Origin: Terebella lapidaria
Lineage: Eukaryota > Annelida > Polychaeta > Terebellida > Terebellidae
Assembly: GCA_949152475.1 (NCBI GenBank)
Contig: OX424556.1
Location: 2,418,001 to 2,482,000, forward strand
Length of the DNA stretch: 64,000 nt
Direction of reading: 5' to 3'
A program made the position numbers and the translations under genes. Under the pieces are notes generated by a model that ran no database searches, was not told the origin of the DNA, and worked only from the letters and a program-made list of their open reading frames with translations. Below, one piece after another: positions 12,201-23,478 of the stretch. Positions within the stretch are counted from its first letter, which is position 1; the number at the start of each line of letters is the position of its first letter.

Positions 12201-15200
12201 TGGTCAAAGGCAGGCATGACATGACGCTAGGCAGCTCAAACTTCATGATACGAGTACAAGCAAGCGAACTAAATAAGCAAAGTATACATGTAGACCAGTG
12301 ACAATCATCAAACTGCTTTTTTCTCATGTGAAGAGTTGATTTCCTCAAGCAGTTTGTCATGTCTACTGGGATGAACTTCATTTTCACTAACATGTAAATG
12401 TAAGCTTCGCATCCCCACGAGAAAGAGGTATACCCCATTACTGGAGTGTCACCGAATGTCTTATAAATCCGCCCACACTGCAGCATCATAACCGTGGTGT
12501 CACTACTCGCGCACACCACGTCATAACGCTACAGTGCTTTCCTTTCTGAGAGACCTCGTCCCAGAGGTCAGCTATATCCCACTGTTGAGCCACATCACAG
12601 GCCACATTGACGCTACACAACATGGCGGTGATGCGAGTCAACAGCGGGGGCCGACCCGGGAGCGACGCCGAGAGAACCCTCTGGTTCGAAAGGTACGGCA
12701 CCAATGTAAGGTTCGGCGACCCCTCGATAAAGACCCCACGCGACCCCACGATAAAGAGGTATACCGCATTACTGGAGTGTCGCCAATGTCTTGTAAATCC
12801 GCCCACACTGCAGCATCATAACCGTGGTGTCACTACTCGCGCACACCACATCACAACGCTATATAAATATGTATTGTTATCTTGCTATAAACTTAATTGA
12901 ATACATCACAGGCTTAACCAGTCAGGTGATGGTTGTGGTGAACTCAAATCTCACGAGATCATTCATGTTCGTAGCTCATTCGCATACACAGCACATGCAG
13001 TGGGGATTAGTGTTCTGTCGAGAGCTCAAATACCTGAGCACTAGTCTTGCTCATTTTTTCCAATATTTCAAACCACTACCGGTTAACATGTAGACATGAC
13101 GTTGTCAGCATGGAAATCACTTGCCCAATGAATAACTTAGTGATGTACATGTACATTGGAGATAGCAAGGTTAGTTTTTGTGGACTCGTGTCAATGTAAA
13201 AATTATCTTGCAAGAGTTTAAATTTGCAATGTTAGTCTATTTCACAGAATTCTAATTTTGACACCATCAGGAAAATTCACACCATAATCTTCCATGTTCT
13301 ATCACAAACAACATTAATATTCCTGGTTGGGCCACCCAAGAAGCCACATCATATACAGTAGAAAGGGATTACTTCGCAAGGTTTATAACAAAATTTATAT
13401 GCAGAAATAAACCTCACAAAATTTGCCATATTCATGATATTTTTCGCACAATCTGCACAAATTCAGAAAATTTGTTTGAAAAAGTACCGCAACCAGCTCC
13501 AGAACAGTTTATTGCAAGGGAAAACAAGATAACAACTGAATGTTTCATTGGATTTTACTCAGAATTGACTAGTGATGGACCAATCAATTATAATCGATGA
13601 TCGGTTGAAAACCAAAGCGATTATTGATGATCGATTATGAAATGCAATACATGTAATCGATTATCGGAAGTGGTATGTTTTCGCAACATATGACCTTGAG
13701 ATTGACCAATCAGGGTCATCTATATGAATATATGAACTTGAGATTTACCAACCAAGGTCAATTGTGTGAACTTCAATATCACCATTAGGTGTGTGGCTTT
13801 GATTTTCTATATGTTCATAATACAAAGATATCTCTAAGTGCAAGCGTTTTGCAAGCCACTGAGGCTAATTTACACTTTCCGAGTCAGACGTTTAGCACTC
13901 AAGGTATCCGAGGTTCAACGTCATAAACTTCAAAGAGAAAACACCAAATGGAATGAATTTTATGGCGATTAAATCATCTACTATTTGTAGAATTGCGAAA
14001 AAAGCACAAAAGTTTGTGAAAAATTCGCGGTCATAGGCCGCCGACCCGTATCACGGGCGTAGAACTGTTTCGCTATGAATGCCCTACGCGATGTTCAATG
14101 ATACACCCTACGCCGAGTTGATTCCCTTTACCGATTAACACACTACCAAAACACGTGCTCAGGTGAACATTTCCAGTGCTAGTTGGACACACACAGGAGT
14201 GAAGCATGTAGGTAGTATATTTGTATTTCTGAAATACTGATGGATGACACAGACCGCACGTATGGACAAATTAGATGCAAATACATTACTTGTTCTCATC
14301 GCCGTCATTGAAAATGTGGTTTTATCAGTATCTGGGTAAAACAGTACTCACTGGCACTTCGGAAATATTGTATAGGTGTATATAACTGAAATACTCACCA
14401 CAAGAATTAATAATCCTCAACGTGCAATGTTTTTTGTTCATTTGAATCACTGGCGGAATATTTGCTGATGATACCCTCCACGCAGTGTTATCTTTCCCTT
14501 AACTAAGTGTCATTTTCCGAGATGTTTCCCTTTACTACACTTTGTCCTGAAAACTTCGTGCAAAAAAATTGCTAAATTTGAAAACGAATAGTGACATTTC
14601 AAACTTGTATTTCAGAGGAATGGAGCGACCGAAACAGTGTACGTATTGTCACCAATAATCAAGGACCTTTGGCACGTTCCTGTCCCATTTTATTGACATT
14701 TTCCCATTCTTACGTGAGGTCTTGTCATTCCGAAGGACAACTCCGAGAAGGGGTTTGAGAAAAGTCCTTTGTTGTCATCATTCGTAATAAAGACATACTA
14801 ACACATCTATATATGAAAATATACCTTACATGTAGTCTTCACACACAATATTAAAGCAACTGCCTTCGAAAACAGGCAATATTTTTTTAAAACTATATTT
14901 TATATTAACCATGTGAAATTTACTCAACGAGACGTACCGGTACTCACATTAAATGTTATGTCTGCAACCCAGTCTTTTGCGAAATTTTGCTTATTTGAAC
15001 AGGCGGTTCACACGTAAATAGGCGGTTCACAGGAACTGTATCCTTCACACGCAGATGTAAACAAAGCATAAAAGTGCAAGATGGACTGACAATTCCACGC
15101 ACACCACCGTATATCACTGATTATCTTCTCATAACAATACTATATATACAGATAAAAACTGGAGAATGTACTCGATGTGGACTTTCAAGGGCAATTTGAG

Positions 15201-16440
15201 CATTTGTTTACATTTTTTTTATGGATACACTTCCTTTGTTATATACAGAACTGGCATAAAATGTGTGTTAAAACGGATGTAAACTCGGATGGACTCTAAT
15301 CGTCAAAACCAATGTGAGCACGTTTTGTTGTCTTGTATTAGACGATTTTCAATAAAAGTTAGTTTTGAAAAAAAAATATTGCATACATTCGAAGGCATGC
15401 AGTTGCTTTAAAAATGCAGGACGGATCCAGCGGTTGAAAAAGTAGTTAAAGAATAACGCATCCAGAATACACAAAGGATTGCATTTTCATTTACAACGCA
15501 ATCCAACCAATCTTTGCAGAATGAAATTATTTCAACGTTGCTGAACATCCCTTTTCTTGACACTGCAGGGGCTTCTCCGCCTCCAATTACAGGGACCACT
15601 GGCTAGAATTCCATCTGATGAATGATAATAAGTATGATTTATTTGAATACCAAGAACATAGAACCTGGAATAGAAAGTACCCGATATGTAATAAAAGGGA
15701 AAGTGCTTCTAAACTGACTTTGCTTTAAGCCTATTATGATGGCACAGTGTTTAAGGGGTAGTGGCACCATGCGACAAGGGAAGCTTTGTTTGTGACAATG
15801 TTCCGTAAAGGGTATCAGGTGCAACGAAAATTTTACCATGATTCTGACATATAAACCGCAATATATACTGTACATCACATGATTCATGAAACACAAATCT
15901 GATGCTTGTATTTTGACACATTACAGAAGTGACAAATTTTCCAATATTGCTGAGTAAATATATTGTCATCACTGTTCAGAAACAAACAGCCCTCATTTTC
16001 TGCACATATATCATCAACACTGGTAAGCAACCGACTGCTGTATAAAGGTTTTTTTACTAAAACTCACTTTTGCTGAAGTTTTGGTTCGTAAGCACGTGTT
16101 TGTCTAGTTTGTTAGTCGGTAAAGGGAATCAACACCGCGCAGGGTGTATCATTAAACATCGCGTAGGGCATTCATAGCGAAACAGTTCTACGCCCGTGCG
16201 TATCGTATCATTAGCTGGGCCTCGAAGCCTCGATCTGGCCTCGCGTCACTGAACTGGGTCACACCTCTCTCTGGTCACACTCAACATAGATCTATCTAGA
16301 TTTAGACATTCTGGACTTTCTGGTTATGATATGTATTCTGTTGGTGTTCTCTGTGTTTCTCAGCAGAAATTTACCACACTGCCGACATCCTCATATAAAG
16401 ATGATTCGAATAAAAGCGTGATATGTTCAACGAGATTCAT
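6299..16440 (-). CDS. ANAPC7: Anaphase-promoting complex subunit 7 (15 exons)
   Basis: APC7 is a tetratricopeptide-repeat scaffold subunit of the anaphase-promoting complex, the ubiquitin ligase that drives mitotic exit. Exons read on the minus strand: 16440-16375, 12191-12069, 11984-11916, 11698-11615, 10742-10627, 10449-10336, 8322-8235, 8133-8020, 7911-7823, 7741-7627, 7522-7381, 7249-6994, 6895-6779, 6668-6548, 6400-6299. Every junction is GT-AG, phases agree throughout, and the total is 1716 nt (571 aa), near the usual length. Alignment from memory with human APC7 runs end to end: start MNLVEHITLLFESSLYEDV, then LTLADHNPELL, EVEIRYK, LEGISAKLRT, SNLDW, LLRGNVHVL, EAIRLAPHRFEAY, DCYLANRRNKEAM, and an acidic tail with DVEVDDLEGSDAE. 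Residues after EGSDAE (GDGFMPRVQDGEILPYQFEP and on) are lineage-specific. Introns carry transposons. Exon 1 is assigned from its match to the family N-terminus and its phase. Confidence 0.95.
8323..10335. other. ANAPC7 intron 6, no other feature
   Basis: This 2.0-kb intron is AT-rich with a C17 run near 9945. No other feature is seen. The ORFs here are chance openings. Confidence 0.5.
10823..11528. mobile_element. MITE with 8-bp TSD filled by 21-bp repeats
   Basis: The inverted ends ACGGAAGCGTATTGCTATCA and its complement are flanked by a perfect 8-bp duplication, ATGGAGGT, at 10815-10822 and 11529-11536. Eight bases suit hAT-type integration. The interior is two arrays of a 21-bp unit (ACTTATTAACTCGTACGTACG and variants), joined at 11183-11208 by an internal pair of end-like sequences, so the insertion is a head-to-tail double of a smaller unit. 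The array translates in every frame to YDLLTRT/YELISRT-type repeats, which explains the ORFs; these are not genes. It lies in the ANAPC7 intron between exons 4 and 5. Confidence 0.75.
12413..12861. repeat. 119-bp direct repeats flanking a 212-bp spacer
   Basis: 12413-12531 and 12744-12861 are about 93% alike (CCCCACGAKAAAGAGGTATA to ACAACGCTA). The spacer is GC-rich; on the minus strand it is open (ITAMLCSVNVACDVAQQWDI and on). It lies in ANAPC7 intron 1 and is not needed for the ANAPC7 frame. It may be a local duplication or a small LTR-like (TRIM) element, though clear TG..CA ends are not seen. Confidence 0.5.
14052..16198. mobile_element. 2147-bp TIR element with 5-bp TSD (Transib-like ends)
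   Basis: Inverted ends of 108 bp (14052-14159 and 16091-16198) start CACGGGCGTAGAACTGTTTC and differ at only about a dozen positions. Both sides have the 5-bp duplication CGTAT (14047-14051 and 16199-16203). Ends beginning CAC with 5-bp duplications are known for Transib/RAG-related elements; the rest of the canonical Transib end is not evident, so the family is inferred. No transposase ORF is seen. A mariner-like element is nested inside. The whole insertion makes up half of ANAPC7 intron 1. Confidence 0.75.
14854..15408. mobile_element. Mariner-like MITE nested in the 2147-bp element
   Basis: Inverted ends AAGCAACTGCCTTCGAA on the left and TTCGAAGGCATGCAGTTGCTT on the right (the two CTTCGAA blocks pair) are flanked by TA on both sides (14852-14853 and 15409-15410), as expected for Tc1/mariner-type integration. 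Length is 555 bp; the interior is AT-rich and has no ORF of note. Confidence 0.6.
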
Positions 16441-16660
16441 GATTTCAACAAATTTTCCACGATCCACCGACCGTTGCTTCTGTACCCATTCACCAGAGTG
16501 CGCGACAGATCTTTGACATTCACCAGGGGGCGGGCGGGCTATGCTATAACACGGTGGACAATCAGAACGGGATCGAAAGGAAACAATGTCATGAATGTGG
16601 GAGACTTACTGTCAGCGCTCGCACAGTAAATGGAAGATCGACTATCCTAGGCCCCTAGGC
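16441..16660 (-). promoter_or_regulatory. Presumed 5' UTR and promoter region of ANAPC7
   Basis: This stretch lies directly upstream of the ANAPC7 start codon and is bounded on the far side by an inverted-repeat element at 16664. It is less AT-rich than the flanking introns. I see no convincing TATA box. A donor-like site (ACA followed by GTAAGT) around 16610 could be a non-coding leader exon, but that is speculative. Confidence 0.3.
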
Positions 16661-16663
16661 TAC

Positions 16664-17206
16664 TAGATGATTTTTTAAACCTGTTTACATCGGTTTTTGA
16701 CGATATTTTTGGGATGAATGTTATCGTTCTATAACTTAACATATTTCACCTGAGAGTCAAACGGCAATTTTCTACTAAATTTCAGACTTCTACCCCCAAT
16801 GTTTAATTTCAGGCCAAAAGGGGATCTGGAGAATCTGAGCATATTCGAGGATTAATTCCTATTTACATCCATCAGAATTCAAGGTATTCTTGTAATTTTG
16901 AACAAAAAGACACATTTTGAGGTGTATTTTACACAAACATGTTGATTTCGAAAGACTGCACTGCCACAAAACCAAGCAATTGCACACAATTGTGTGCGCA
17001 TTCAGAAATTAAACGACAAGACAAGGCTAAATTTAACATTGGGGTAGATTGCCAACTTTTTTCAATTTTCGCGGTAGAAGTCTGAAATTTGGTAAAAAAA
17101 TTGTCGTTTGCCTCCCAGGTGACATATGCCAAGTTATAGAATGATACCATTTACCATCACAAAAATATCAGCGAAAAACAGTGTAAACCAGTCAGCAAAA
17201 TCAGAG
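16664..17206. mobile_element. Inverted-repeat element, CTCTGATTTTT family, copy 1
   Basis: Long inverted arms of about 160 bp: the left arm has TTTACATCGGTTTTTGACGA and ACTTCTACCCCCAATGTT, mirrored on the right by AACATTGGGGTAGA and GATACCATTTACCATCAC. The central 200 bp is AT-rich and non-coding. The family recurs at 22897-24514, and as fragments at 18640-18720 and 55660-55745. Confidence 0.65.
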
Positions 17207-17589
17207 TAGGCCTAGGCCTACATATATACATTTACGTAGGCTACCACAGTCCTACAGCTGGTATCAGCTTGAATTTATTGCTGTTCATGGATTTTGTGTT
17301 TGTCACGCCCTTTTGTAGGGAGATCTAGTCCTCAGCTGACACAGGTACTTGTCTTTTGACGATCCTGCTCATGTATAGGTAGACCTACTGGATCCTCCTC
17401 GTCTGGTGCAAAGTGTTCTTGATGATAGGGTCCGATACTATGGCAGCGTTTTCCATTTTCGATCTCACGAGACCAACCCCTGTTCGGGGCACAGCGGTAA
17501 ATAGATTCTTGATGTTATCAGTTCTTAATCCTTGGCGTCATGTTGGAAATGGCATTAAATAGTGAGGTAAAGCTGATATGGAACAATTA

Positions 17590-18160
17590 TTATTAATGAG
17601 GATATCTACATGCATGTGTAAAGTTCGGCGGGCGCCCGCTACAGGGCGTCCGCGGACTACTCTACAGAACACTACAACCAGGTACAGTCAGCCCGGAACG
17701 AGTCCGGCCGTCATACACTACAACATAACACATCAATGCATCATCACCAACATCTTATCTACAACATGCATATCACACAGTTATGGTAATGTAGCCGTGT
17801 GTAGAGCCCGGGATGCCATGGGAGCGGCACCACGGAACCCGTACACGTGGGCATGTTGCTGGCCGGCCTCGCCGAAGGCACTGTCACAGAGATGGAACTC
17901 TGAGCCAGCCCGACGGTCTACCAGAGCCTGTGTCACACCACCCCGGGTGGAGAAGAGAACTGGCGATCCACAGGGCTTGCGCCCCCGAGTCAGCAACTGT
18001 CTCTACCCCAGCCCGGGCCCCCTATGGAAGTCGTCCCTGAGGCCTGACTGGCCTTTACGTGAACAGAGACAAGGAGCACATGGCTGCGCTCACCTGTCGT
18101 GCTCAGCCTCGCATACACAACTCCAGCCACACAAAATGTGTCTTCGGTATTTATGCTAAA
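17590..18160. other. GC-rich block, possibly decayed coding sequence
   Basis: This block is GC-rich and open over long runs in several frames. On the plus strand there are short protein-like stretches in different frames (ARYRASADYSTEHYNQ before a GTACAG at about 17682; RARDAMGAAPRNPYTW; MLLAGLAEGTVTEMEL), which could be a broken tetratricopeptide-type gene. No single frame gives a recognisable protein, so I do not call a gene. Confidence 0.3.
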
Positions 18161-18639
18161 GGCGAGAGCGCCAGAGGTGACGTAAGCGGCCAGTGTACAG
18201 TATAGTGGATAGAAGGATTAGAGGGCGTTGCCGGAGCAACGCTCGCCTCGAGCCGAGGCCTGTCAAAACAAAGGCCGCAAAACTAGAGTGTTCAATGAAG
18301 ACACCTGCCGCGATCGTTGGGCAAAATCGCCACACATGCTTTCCCATCTCTGAGTGGCGCTAAATTATGAGAAACTAACGTCAAGAAATGTACATTTGTT
18401 CGGTAATCTTTCTTACCCCTTTGGATATTTTTTTTCCTGAATTCTTTTTTCTGGGGGGTTAGAATTGTCATATTCAAAATGCATAGGACAAAATCATGGC
18501 CTAGATCTTATAAAGGTAGGCCTGGATCTAGTGTGCCTAACCCTTTGACACACACAGAGGAGTAAATCTACAATACGAGGGAAGAGACCTATGCATAGAT
18601 TTGTTCAAATTCCCGATGTCCTGTTTCGAACTGAAGTCC

Positions 18640-18720
18640 ATATTGGAGCAGATTGCCAACTTTTTTTTCAATTTTTGAGGTAGAACTATGCTGAAAAAAA
18701 ATTGCTGCTTGACTCAGTGC
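18640..18720. repeat. Fragment of the CTCTGATTTTT family
   Basis: It shares the inner-arm vocabulary of the family (GCAGATTGCCAACTTTTTTT, GGTAGAA, AAAATTGCTGCTTGACTC) but has no terminal sequence. Confidence 0.5.
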
Positions 18721-18897
18721 AAGTTACCACACGACACCACCAACACTCGAGGTATACACACTGAACAGGTTAGAAAATTCCGCTTTGTGACACATCCCCA
18801 TCAACCGGAGGGCAGAAGGTAAACACCCGGCCATCACAACCAGCGTCCGGATCACATAAACATTTTGAATTATTCATCGGTGTATGTTCCGATTTTT

Positions 18898-19734
18898 AGG
18901 TTACCGCACCTTTGGTCCGATAACCTATTGGCACTGTATTTGTTGCGCCTGTCGTCGTCCGTCGTCCGTCTACATTTTAATCTTTAAAGTTTTTACGGTC
19001 GAATCTTTCTGAAATTTTGCACAAAATATATAAAAAATGCTTTAAACTATTTTAGGAGGGAGGTATTTTTCAATTTTTGATTTTCGGACTTTCACGGCCG
19101 TTTTCTCAAAATCTGTTCAGTAATTTTTTTTTAATTGATGCATAAGATTCTTCATATGTTTTCCTGTGATGTGTATAAGTTACGTTGCCCTTGAATCACT
19201 CGAAGTGCGCCATTTTGGCACAAACTTGGTCACATGTATGGGAATTTCCCATGCTAAATTCTCCTATGCTTTATAATGGGACTAATGCATCCTAATATTT
19301 CACTTAATATTGAAATTAGAGATTGGGAATCAATTGTGGACATGTAGAAAATGTTATATGTTGAATAATCTCGTGACCTTGAATTTGACCTTTGGTCTAA
19401 TTTTCAAGGTCAGAGCATAAAATAGCTAATATATCGTCTATTATCGACTTCACAGCTTAGGAATCAATTGTGAATATAGGAAATGATATGCTGAATATTC
19501 TCCTGAACAAGGATTTGACTTCATTTTCAAGGCTAAGGGACAAAATTGTTAATATCTCTTATATATAATGAATTCAGCAATCAATTGTGGACATATAGGG
19601 AATGATATATGCTGAATATTCTCGTGACCTTGAATTTGACCAGTAACCTTATTTTCAAGGTCACTGGACAAAATGGCTAATATCTAAAATATAAAACATA
19701 TATTGTCCAGTAATCTTTCTGAGACTTTGGGCTA
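18898..19734 (+). mobile_element. Short Helentron-like copy
   Basis: This 837-bp copy runs from AGGTTACCGCACCTTTGGTC to ATTGTCCAGTAATCTTTCTG, with GGGCTA before a T-run. The 3' hairpin has decayed (GACTTTGGGCT). Only about three satellite units remain (19270-19680), against about 13 in the copy at 3475-6075. Confidence 0.65.
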
Positions 19735-19864
19735 TTTTTTCTCCTCCTTACACCGTTTTTTTTTTCTATTTCACTTTTTTCTACCCCGAACTAGTTGATC
19801 CCGGTCGCAAATTAGTGGTCGCTGAGTGTGTGATGGCATGCAGTCCATTTTCCTATGTCTGTGG

Positions 19865-20212
19865 TTCTCAGCTCACTCGCTATACTTCGAGCCACCTGGA
19901 TGTGACTTCCACCCCACACGATATAACCTGGATGTGTCTAGGTTCTCACCCCACTCGCTATAACCTGGATCCGCCTGAATGTGTCTGGGGTTTAACCTTA
20001 CTCGCTATAACCTGGATCCGCCTGGTGGTGTCTAGGTTTGACCCAACTCTTTATAACTTTGATCCGCCTGAAAGTTTTCATCCTACTCCTTGAAACTTGG
20101 ATCCGCCCCAATGTGCCTAGGTTTCCATCCTACTCCCTATAACCTGGATCCTCCTGGATGTGTCTAGGTTTTACCCAACTCGCTGTAACCTGGATCCGCC
20201 AGAATGTGCTCA
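19865..20212. repeat. Minisatellite, about 47-bp unit
   Basis: About seven diverged units of the type CTCGCTATAACCTGGATCCG then CCTGGATGTGTCTAGGTTTC. It lies just past the 3' side of the GT92 gene. The ORF across it is a product of the repeat. Confidence 0.8.
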
Positions 20213-20462
20213 TCGGTATAATGGGTAGGCTAAGCTGGAAAAATAACCTGTAAATGACATCTATAGGTTATTCAGGCGTATCTATGTAAGTTCTGTTGAA
20301 GGAAGTAGAACAAGATTAATATTTTGGAAACAAACGAGCGAAAACACACGAAGCGTGTTCAAGAATGTGTAGAACGAAGACAGTACATGGTCTGTCTGAG
20401 AGAGCAAATCAAGTGTATAAGGCATTGTTGTACTTTACTGTCCCAGCATAACACTATATTTA

Positions 20463-22231
20463 TCACAAAGCGCGGTGCCGTGTGTGGTTTGTAGTGTTGT
20501 GGACCCGTATCGCTGCCTGCTGTAGACTCTTTCTCCACTTGACCATATACGAGTCCAGGACGCGCTCAGGGCGGCCCTCCTCATCGCCCCAGTCTCGATA
20601 GTGATGTAGCAGGCCCACCTCGGTCGACACCTGCAAGTGGCGCTCGCTCGGCTCCACAAACTCGAACACGAAGTGTATCCCGAGCACTGACACTGCGGCG
20701 GGCGCGATCATGTACTTGGTCCTCGAGAAATAGTCCCACACTCTGACCTCTCGGTTGAGTTTGAGCTGCGTGCGAAGTCCGAGCTCCCTGTCCACGACAT
20801 GGTCATACGCAGAGTCGTCCTGCCAGTCCAGTCTAAAGAATGTGTTTCTGAACATTAGGGCGCTGTGTTTGGGTCCTGGTCTGATGTTTGCCAGCATTCC
20901 GGCCCAATCAAGACTCTGGCGGGGCACGATAAACTCATCCAGGTCAGTGAAGACGAGGTACTCGCTGCTGTACATGTAGCGGTAGAGACAGTCGTTGAGG
21001 GCGGCCACCTGTCCGAAGTAATGAACCTGCGGGAGTACGCGGGAGTCCGGCGGGTGCTCATTCACAACGAGTGGGATGCGCCAGGGAATGACGTCTAGGA
21101 AACCCTCGGAGACGTATTGTCGCAGGTAGACGTCCACAGCCGGCCCGCTGGTGTGGTTGTAGAGAACCACTCTCTCGGCGCCCAGGATCCGGTTCAGCTC
21201 CATATACTCAACCAGACTGTGCACGTCGTCGTAGTGGAAGTTGAGAGGCGAGGACACACAGACGGTGAAGCGACGCCGTGGAGTCTGTTCCGGCCCTTGA
21301 GACACGTGTACGGTTAGGTAGTGAGAGGGTGGGCCGCATTTGGACGGACTGACCGACACGGCATATGGGATCTCTGTCAGACTGGTCGAACACGTGAACA
21401 CGCTCGCTCCATACCTACCGAGATACAGACGAAACAAGCATCAGGAAACATATGTATTTCCTGAAGTTCAATTACATTCTCAGTACGATATTCGTACTCT
21501 CCATTACCAGTAGGTTTTTTTTAGCAAATCTTTGGTGATACACTAACTATTCTCTTGGTGGCTGCTGGCACAGACCTGAGCCCGTGCGTCTCCGGTATAA
21601 TCTGGTACCGGGCTGAGCTGACGTAGGGCCGGGGCCGGTGACGGTACCAGATCTGACAGAAGTGGTTCCTGCCTGATGTTGCCGAGAACCCAAGGACATT
21701 GACCGCCCAGGGCCTGGTCCTCGTTTCTAGGTAGGCGGAGAACATGAGGTGGTCTCTGGAGTCGGTGACGAAGTGCCAACTAGGGCCATCTGGCAAGCCT
21801 TCAGGAGCCGGCTCTAGGTTGTGACAGCCCCCTGTGGGGTCGGGGTCGCGTGCCCAGGGGTCACCACCGAACAGAACTTCCTGAACACGTGCCAGGTGCC
21901 CACGCAGTGACTCATTCATACTGGACCAGCGCTCATTCCGGATGTTGAGTTTGCCTGGACGGGAGATGTTGACCATTTGTTGGCGTTGGGCGCTCGCCTG
22001 GTGCCAGTGACTGGCTTTCACTGGATGTCCTCGGGAAATCTCTTCAAGTTGTACCTCTTTACGTACGATAACTTGCATGTCGTTCACCGCCCCAGGCGTC
22101 ATGTCCGCCGAGTTGGTGATGAGGTAGATGAAAAACACGGAATTCAGCGTAGCAAAGACTATAACAATATTCCTTCCTGTCCTGGCTTGAGATCTAAAGC
22201 ACGGTACAAGACGTCTATTCCGGTGGAACAT
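20463..22231 (-). CDS. Glycosyltransferase family 92 (DUF23) protein, two exons
   Basis: Exon 1 is 22231-21576 and exon 2 is 21414-20463; joined they give 535 aa. The protein has a short basic N-terminus (MFHRNRRLVPCFRSQARTGR), one hydrophobic signal anchor at about residues 21-40, a stem, and a lumenal GT92 domain, so a type II Golgi protein is expected. The domain shows the family hallmarks: FNFHYDD-like segment (here LNFHYDDVHSLVEYMELNRI), VVLYNH, a HYFGQVAALNDCLYRY helix, and the DxD metal and nucleotide-sugar motif in VFTDLDEFIVPR at about 376-380. The best studied member, C. elegans GALT-1, adds galactose to core fucose; the acceptor here is unknown. The donor CTCAG/GTCTGT is not strong but is the only one I found in phase with the acceptor at 21415-21416. 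A further upstream non-coding exon is possible. Confidence 0.9.
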
Positions 22232-23478
22232 GTTGCCGGCTCTGCCACGTGCTTGACGCTTTTGTTCCCTCAGGTTATATACTTCATTGCAAATTGCACG
22301 GTCCTCTTGTTGTCAGCGAAACCATTAGTGTGTTCCCTAAGCTACATGTATTTATGAGTACATAAATTTATATATATATCAAGGTCGTGCCTGTACGCGC
22401 ACCTGCAGATATAGGATCAACGAGGTCAAAACTACAACTGATAACATATCTAGACATACTCGATATTATTATGTATTATCATTGAAAGATGGTAATACCT
22501 CACAAACTAAATATGAATGCGGATATTATCCACGAGATTAACACGGCTGTTGTCCATTTCTTCAACATCTACTCGATTATTACTAAGTTATATACCATAT
22601 ATTACATTCACAATGCCATTGTTGGTTATAAGTAACCATGATTAATGGTGAGAGAGGTGGATTTTGGGTGTATCGATATTTTATCGCCGACCGATATCGT
22701 GCATTGCCCTCGGAGGCGGTTCGCCCAATACACGATCTTGTCATCCTCTTGTAAATTAGAATCCTCACGTATCTGTCAATGCACCTCGTGTAAGCACAGA
22801 ATACGAACTTAGATGAACAATTATGATCATAATTGGTTCATCAGATGTAGTCATCAAATTCAGCTGTAGTCATCAATCATCAAATTCAGATGTATACTCT
22901 GATTTTTCTAACTTGTTTACATCGGGTTTTGACGATATATATCTTTGCGATGATGAATGGTATCGTTCTGTAATTTGGTATACTCCACCTCGGAGATAAA
23001 GGGCAATTTTGTACCAAATATCAGACTTCTATCCCAATAACTGAAGAAGTTGGCAATCTACCCCAATGTTAAATTTCAGCCAAAAACGGGATTTCGAGAG
23101 TCTGAGCTTATTTACTTTAAACATAATTATTTGAATTGGATAATTCGATAGCCAGAAGCTTATCACGGAACTCTCCAATGAAAAAAATACAAAAAATAAA
23201 ATGATAATAATGAAAAAAAGAAGAAAAGAAAATCACACACAACAACAACACACGGACTCATAAACATAAATTGATAGAACAGAAAAAAAGTATAAACTGT
23301 GAAAATCGACACGAATCATGAAATAAAGCATCATACAACATAATCATATGCGTGGTAAATGTACAATATACAAGTAGATATCAATGTAACCTAGTAGTTA
23401 ACATCAGACAGTTGTTTCAAGTTTATAATAAGGTTCATATATGCACATCGTTCCACAAAAACTCGGCGGATTGGAAAT

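Noticed and set aside
12680-12700. GGTTCGAA followed by CACCA, as a tRNA T-loop and end
   Set aside because: The flanking bases do not form a T stem and no acceptor or anticodon arm is present.
12486-12806. Minus-strand ORF containing ACDVAQQWDIADLWDEVSQK as an ANAPC7 exon
   Set aside because: The ANAPC7 frame joins exon 1 (16375) to exon 2 (12191) in phase, with family-like sequence across the junction, leaving no room for it.
17578-18159. 193-codon plus-strand ORF
   Set aside because: Low-complexity, GC-driven openness; overlaps equally open frames on both strands and matches no family, so it is only noted as a GC-rich block.
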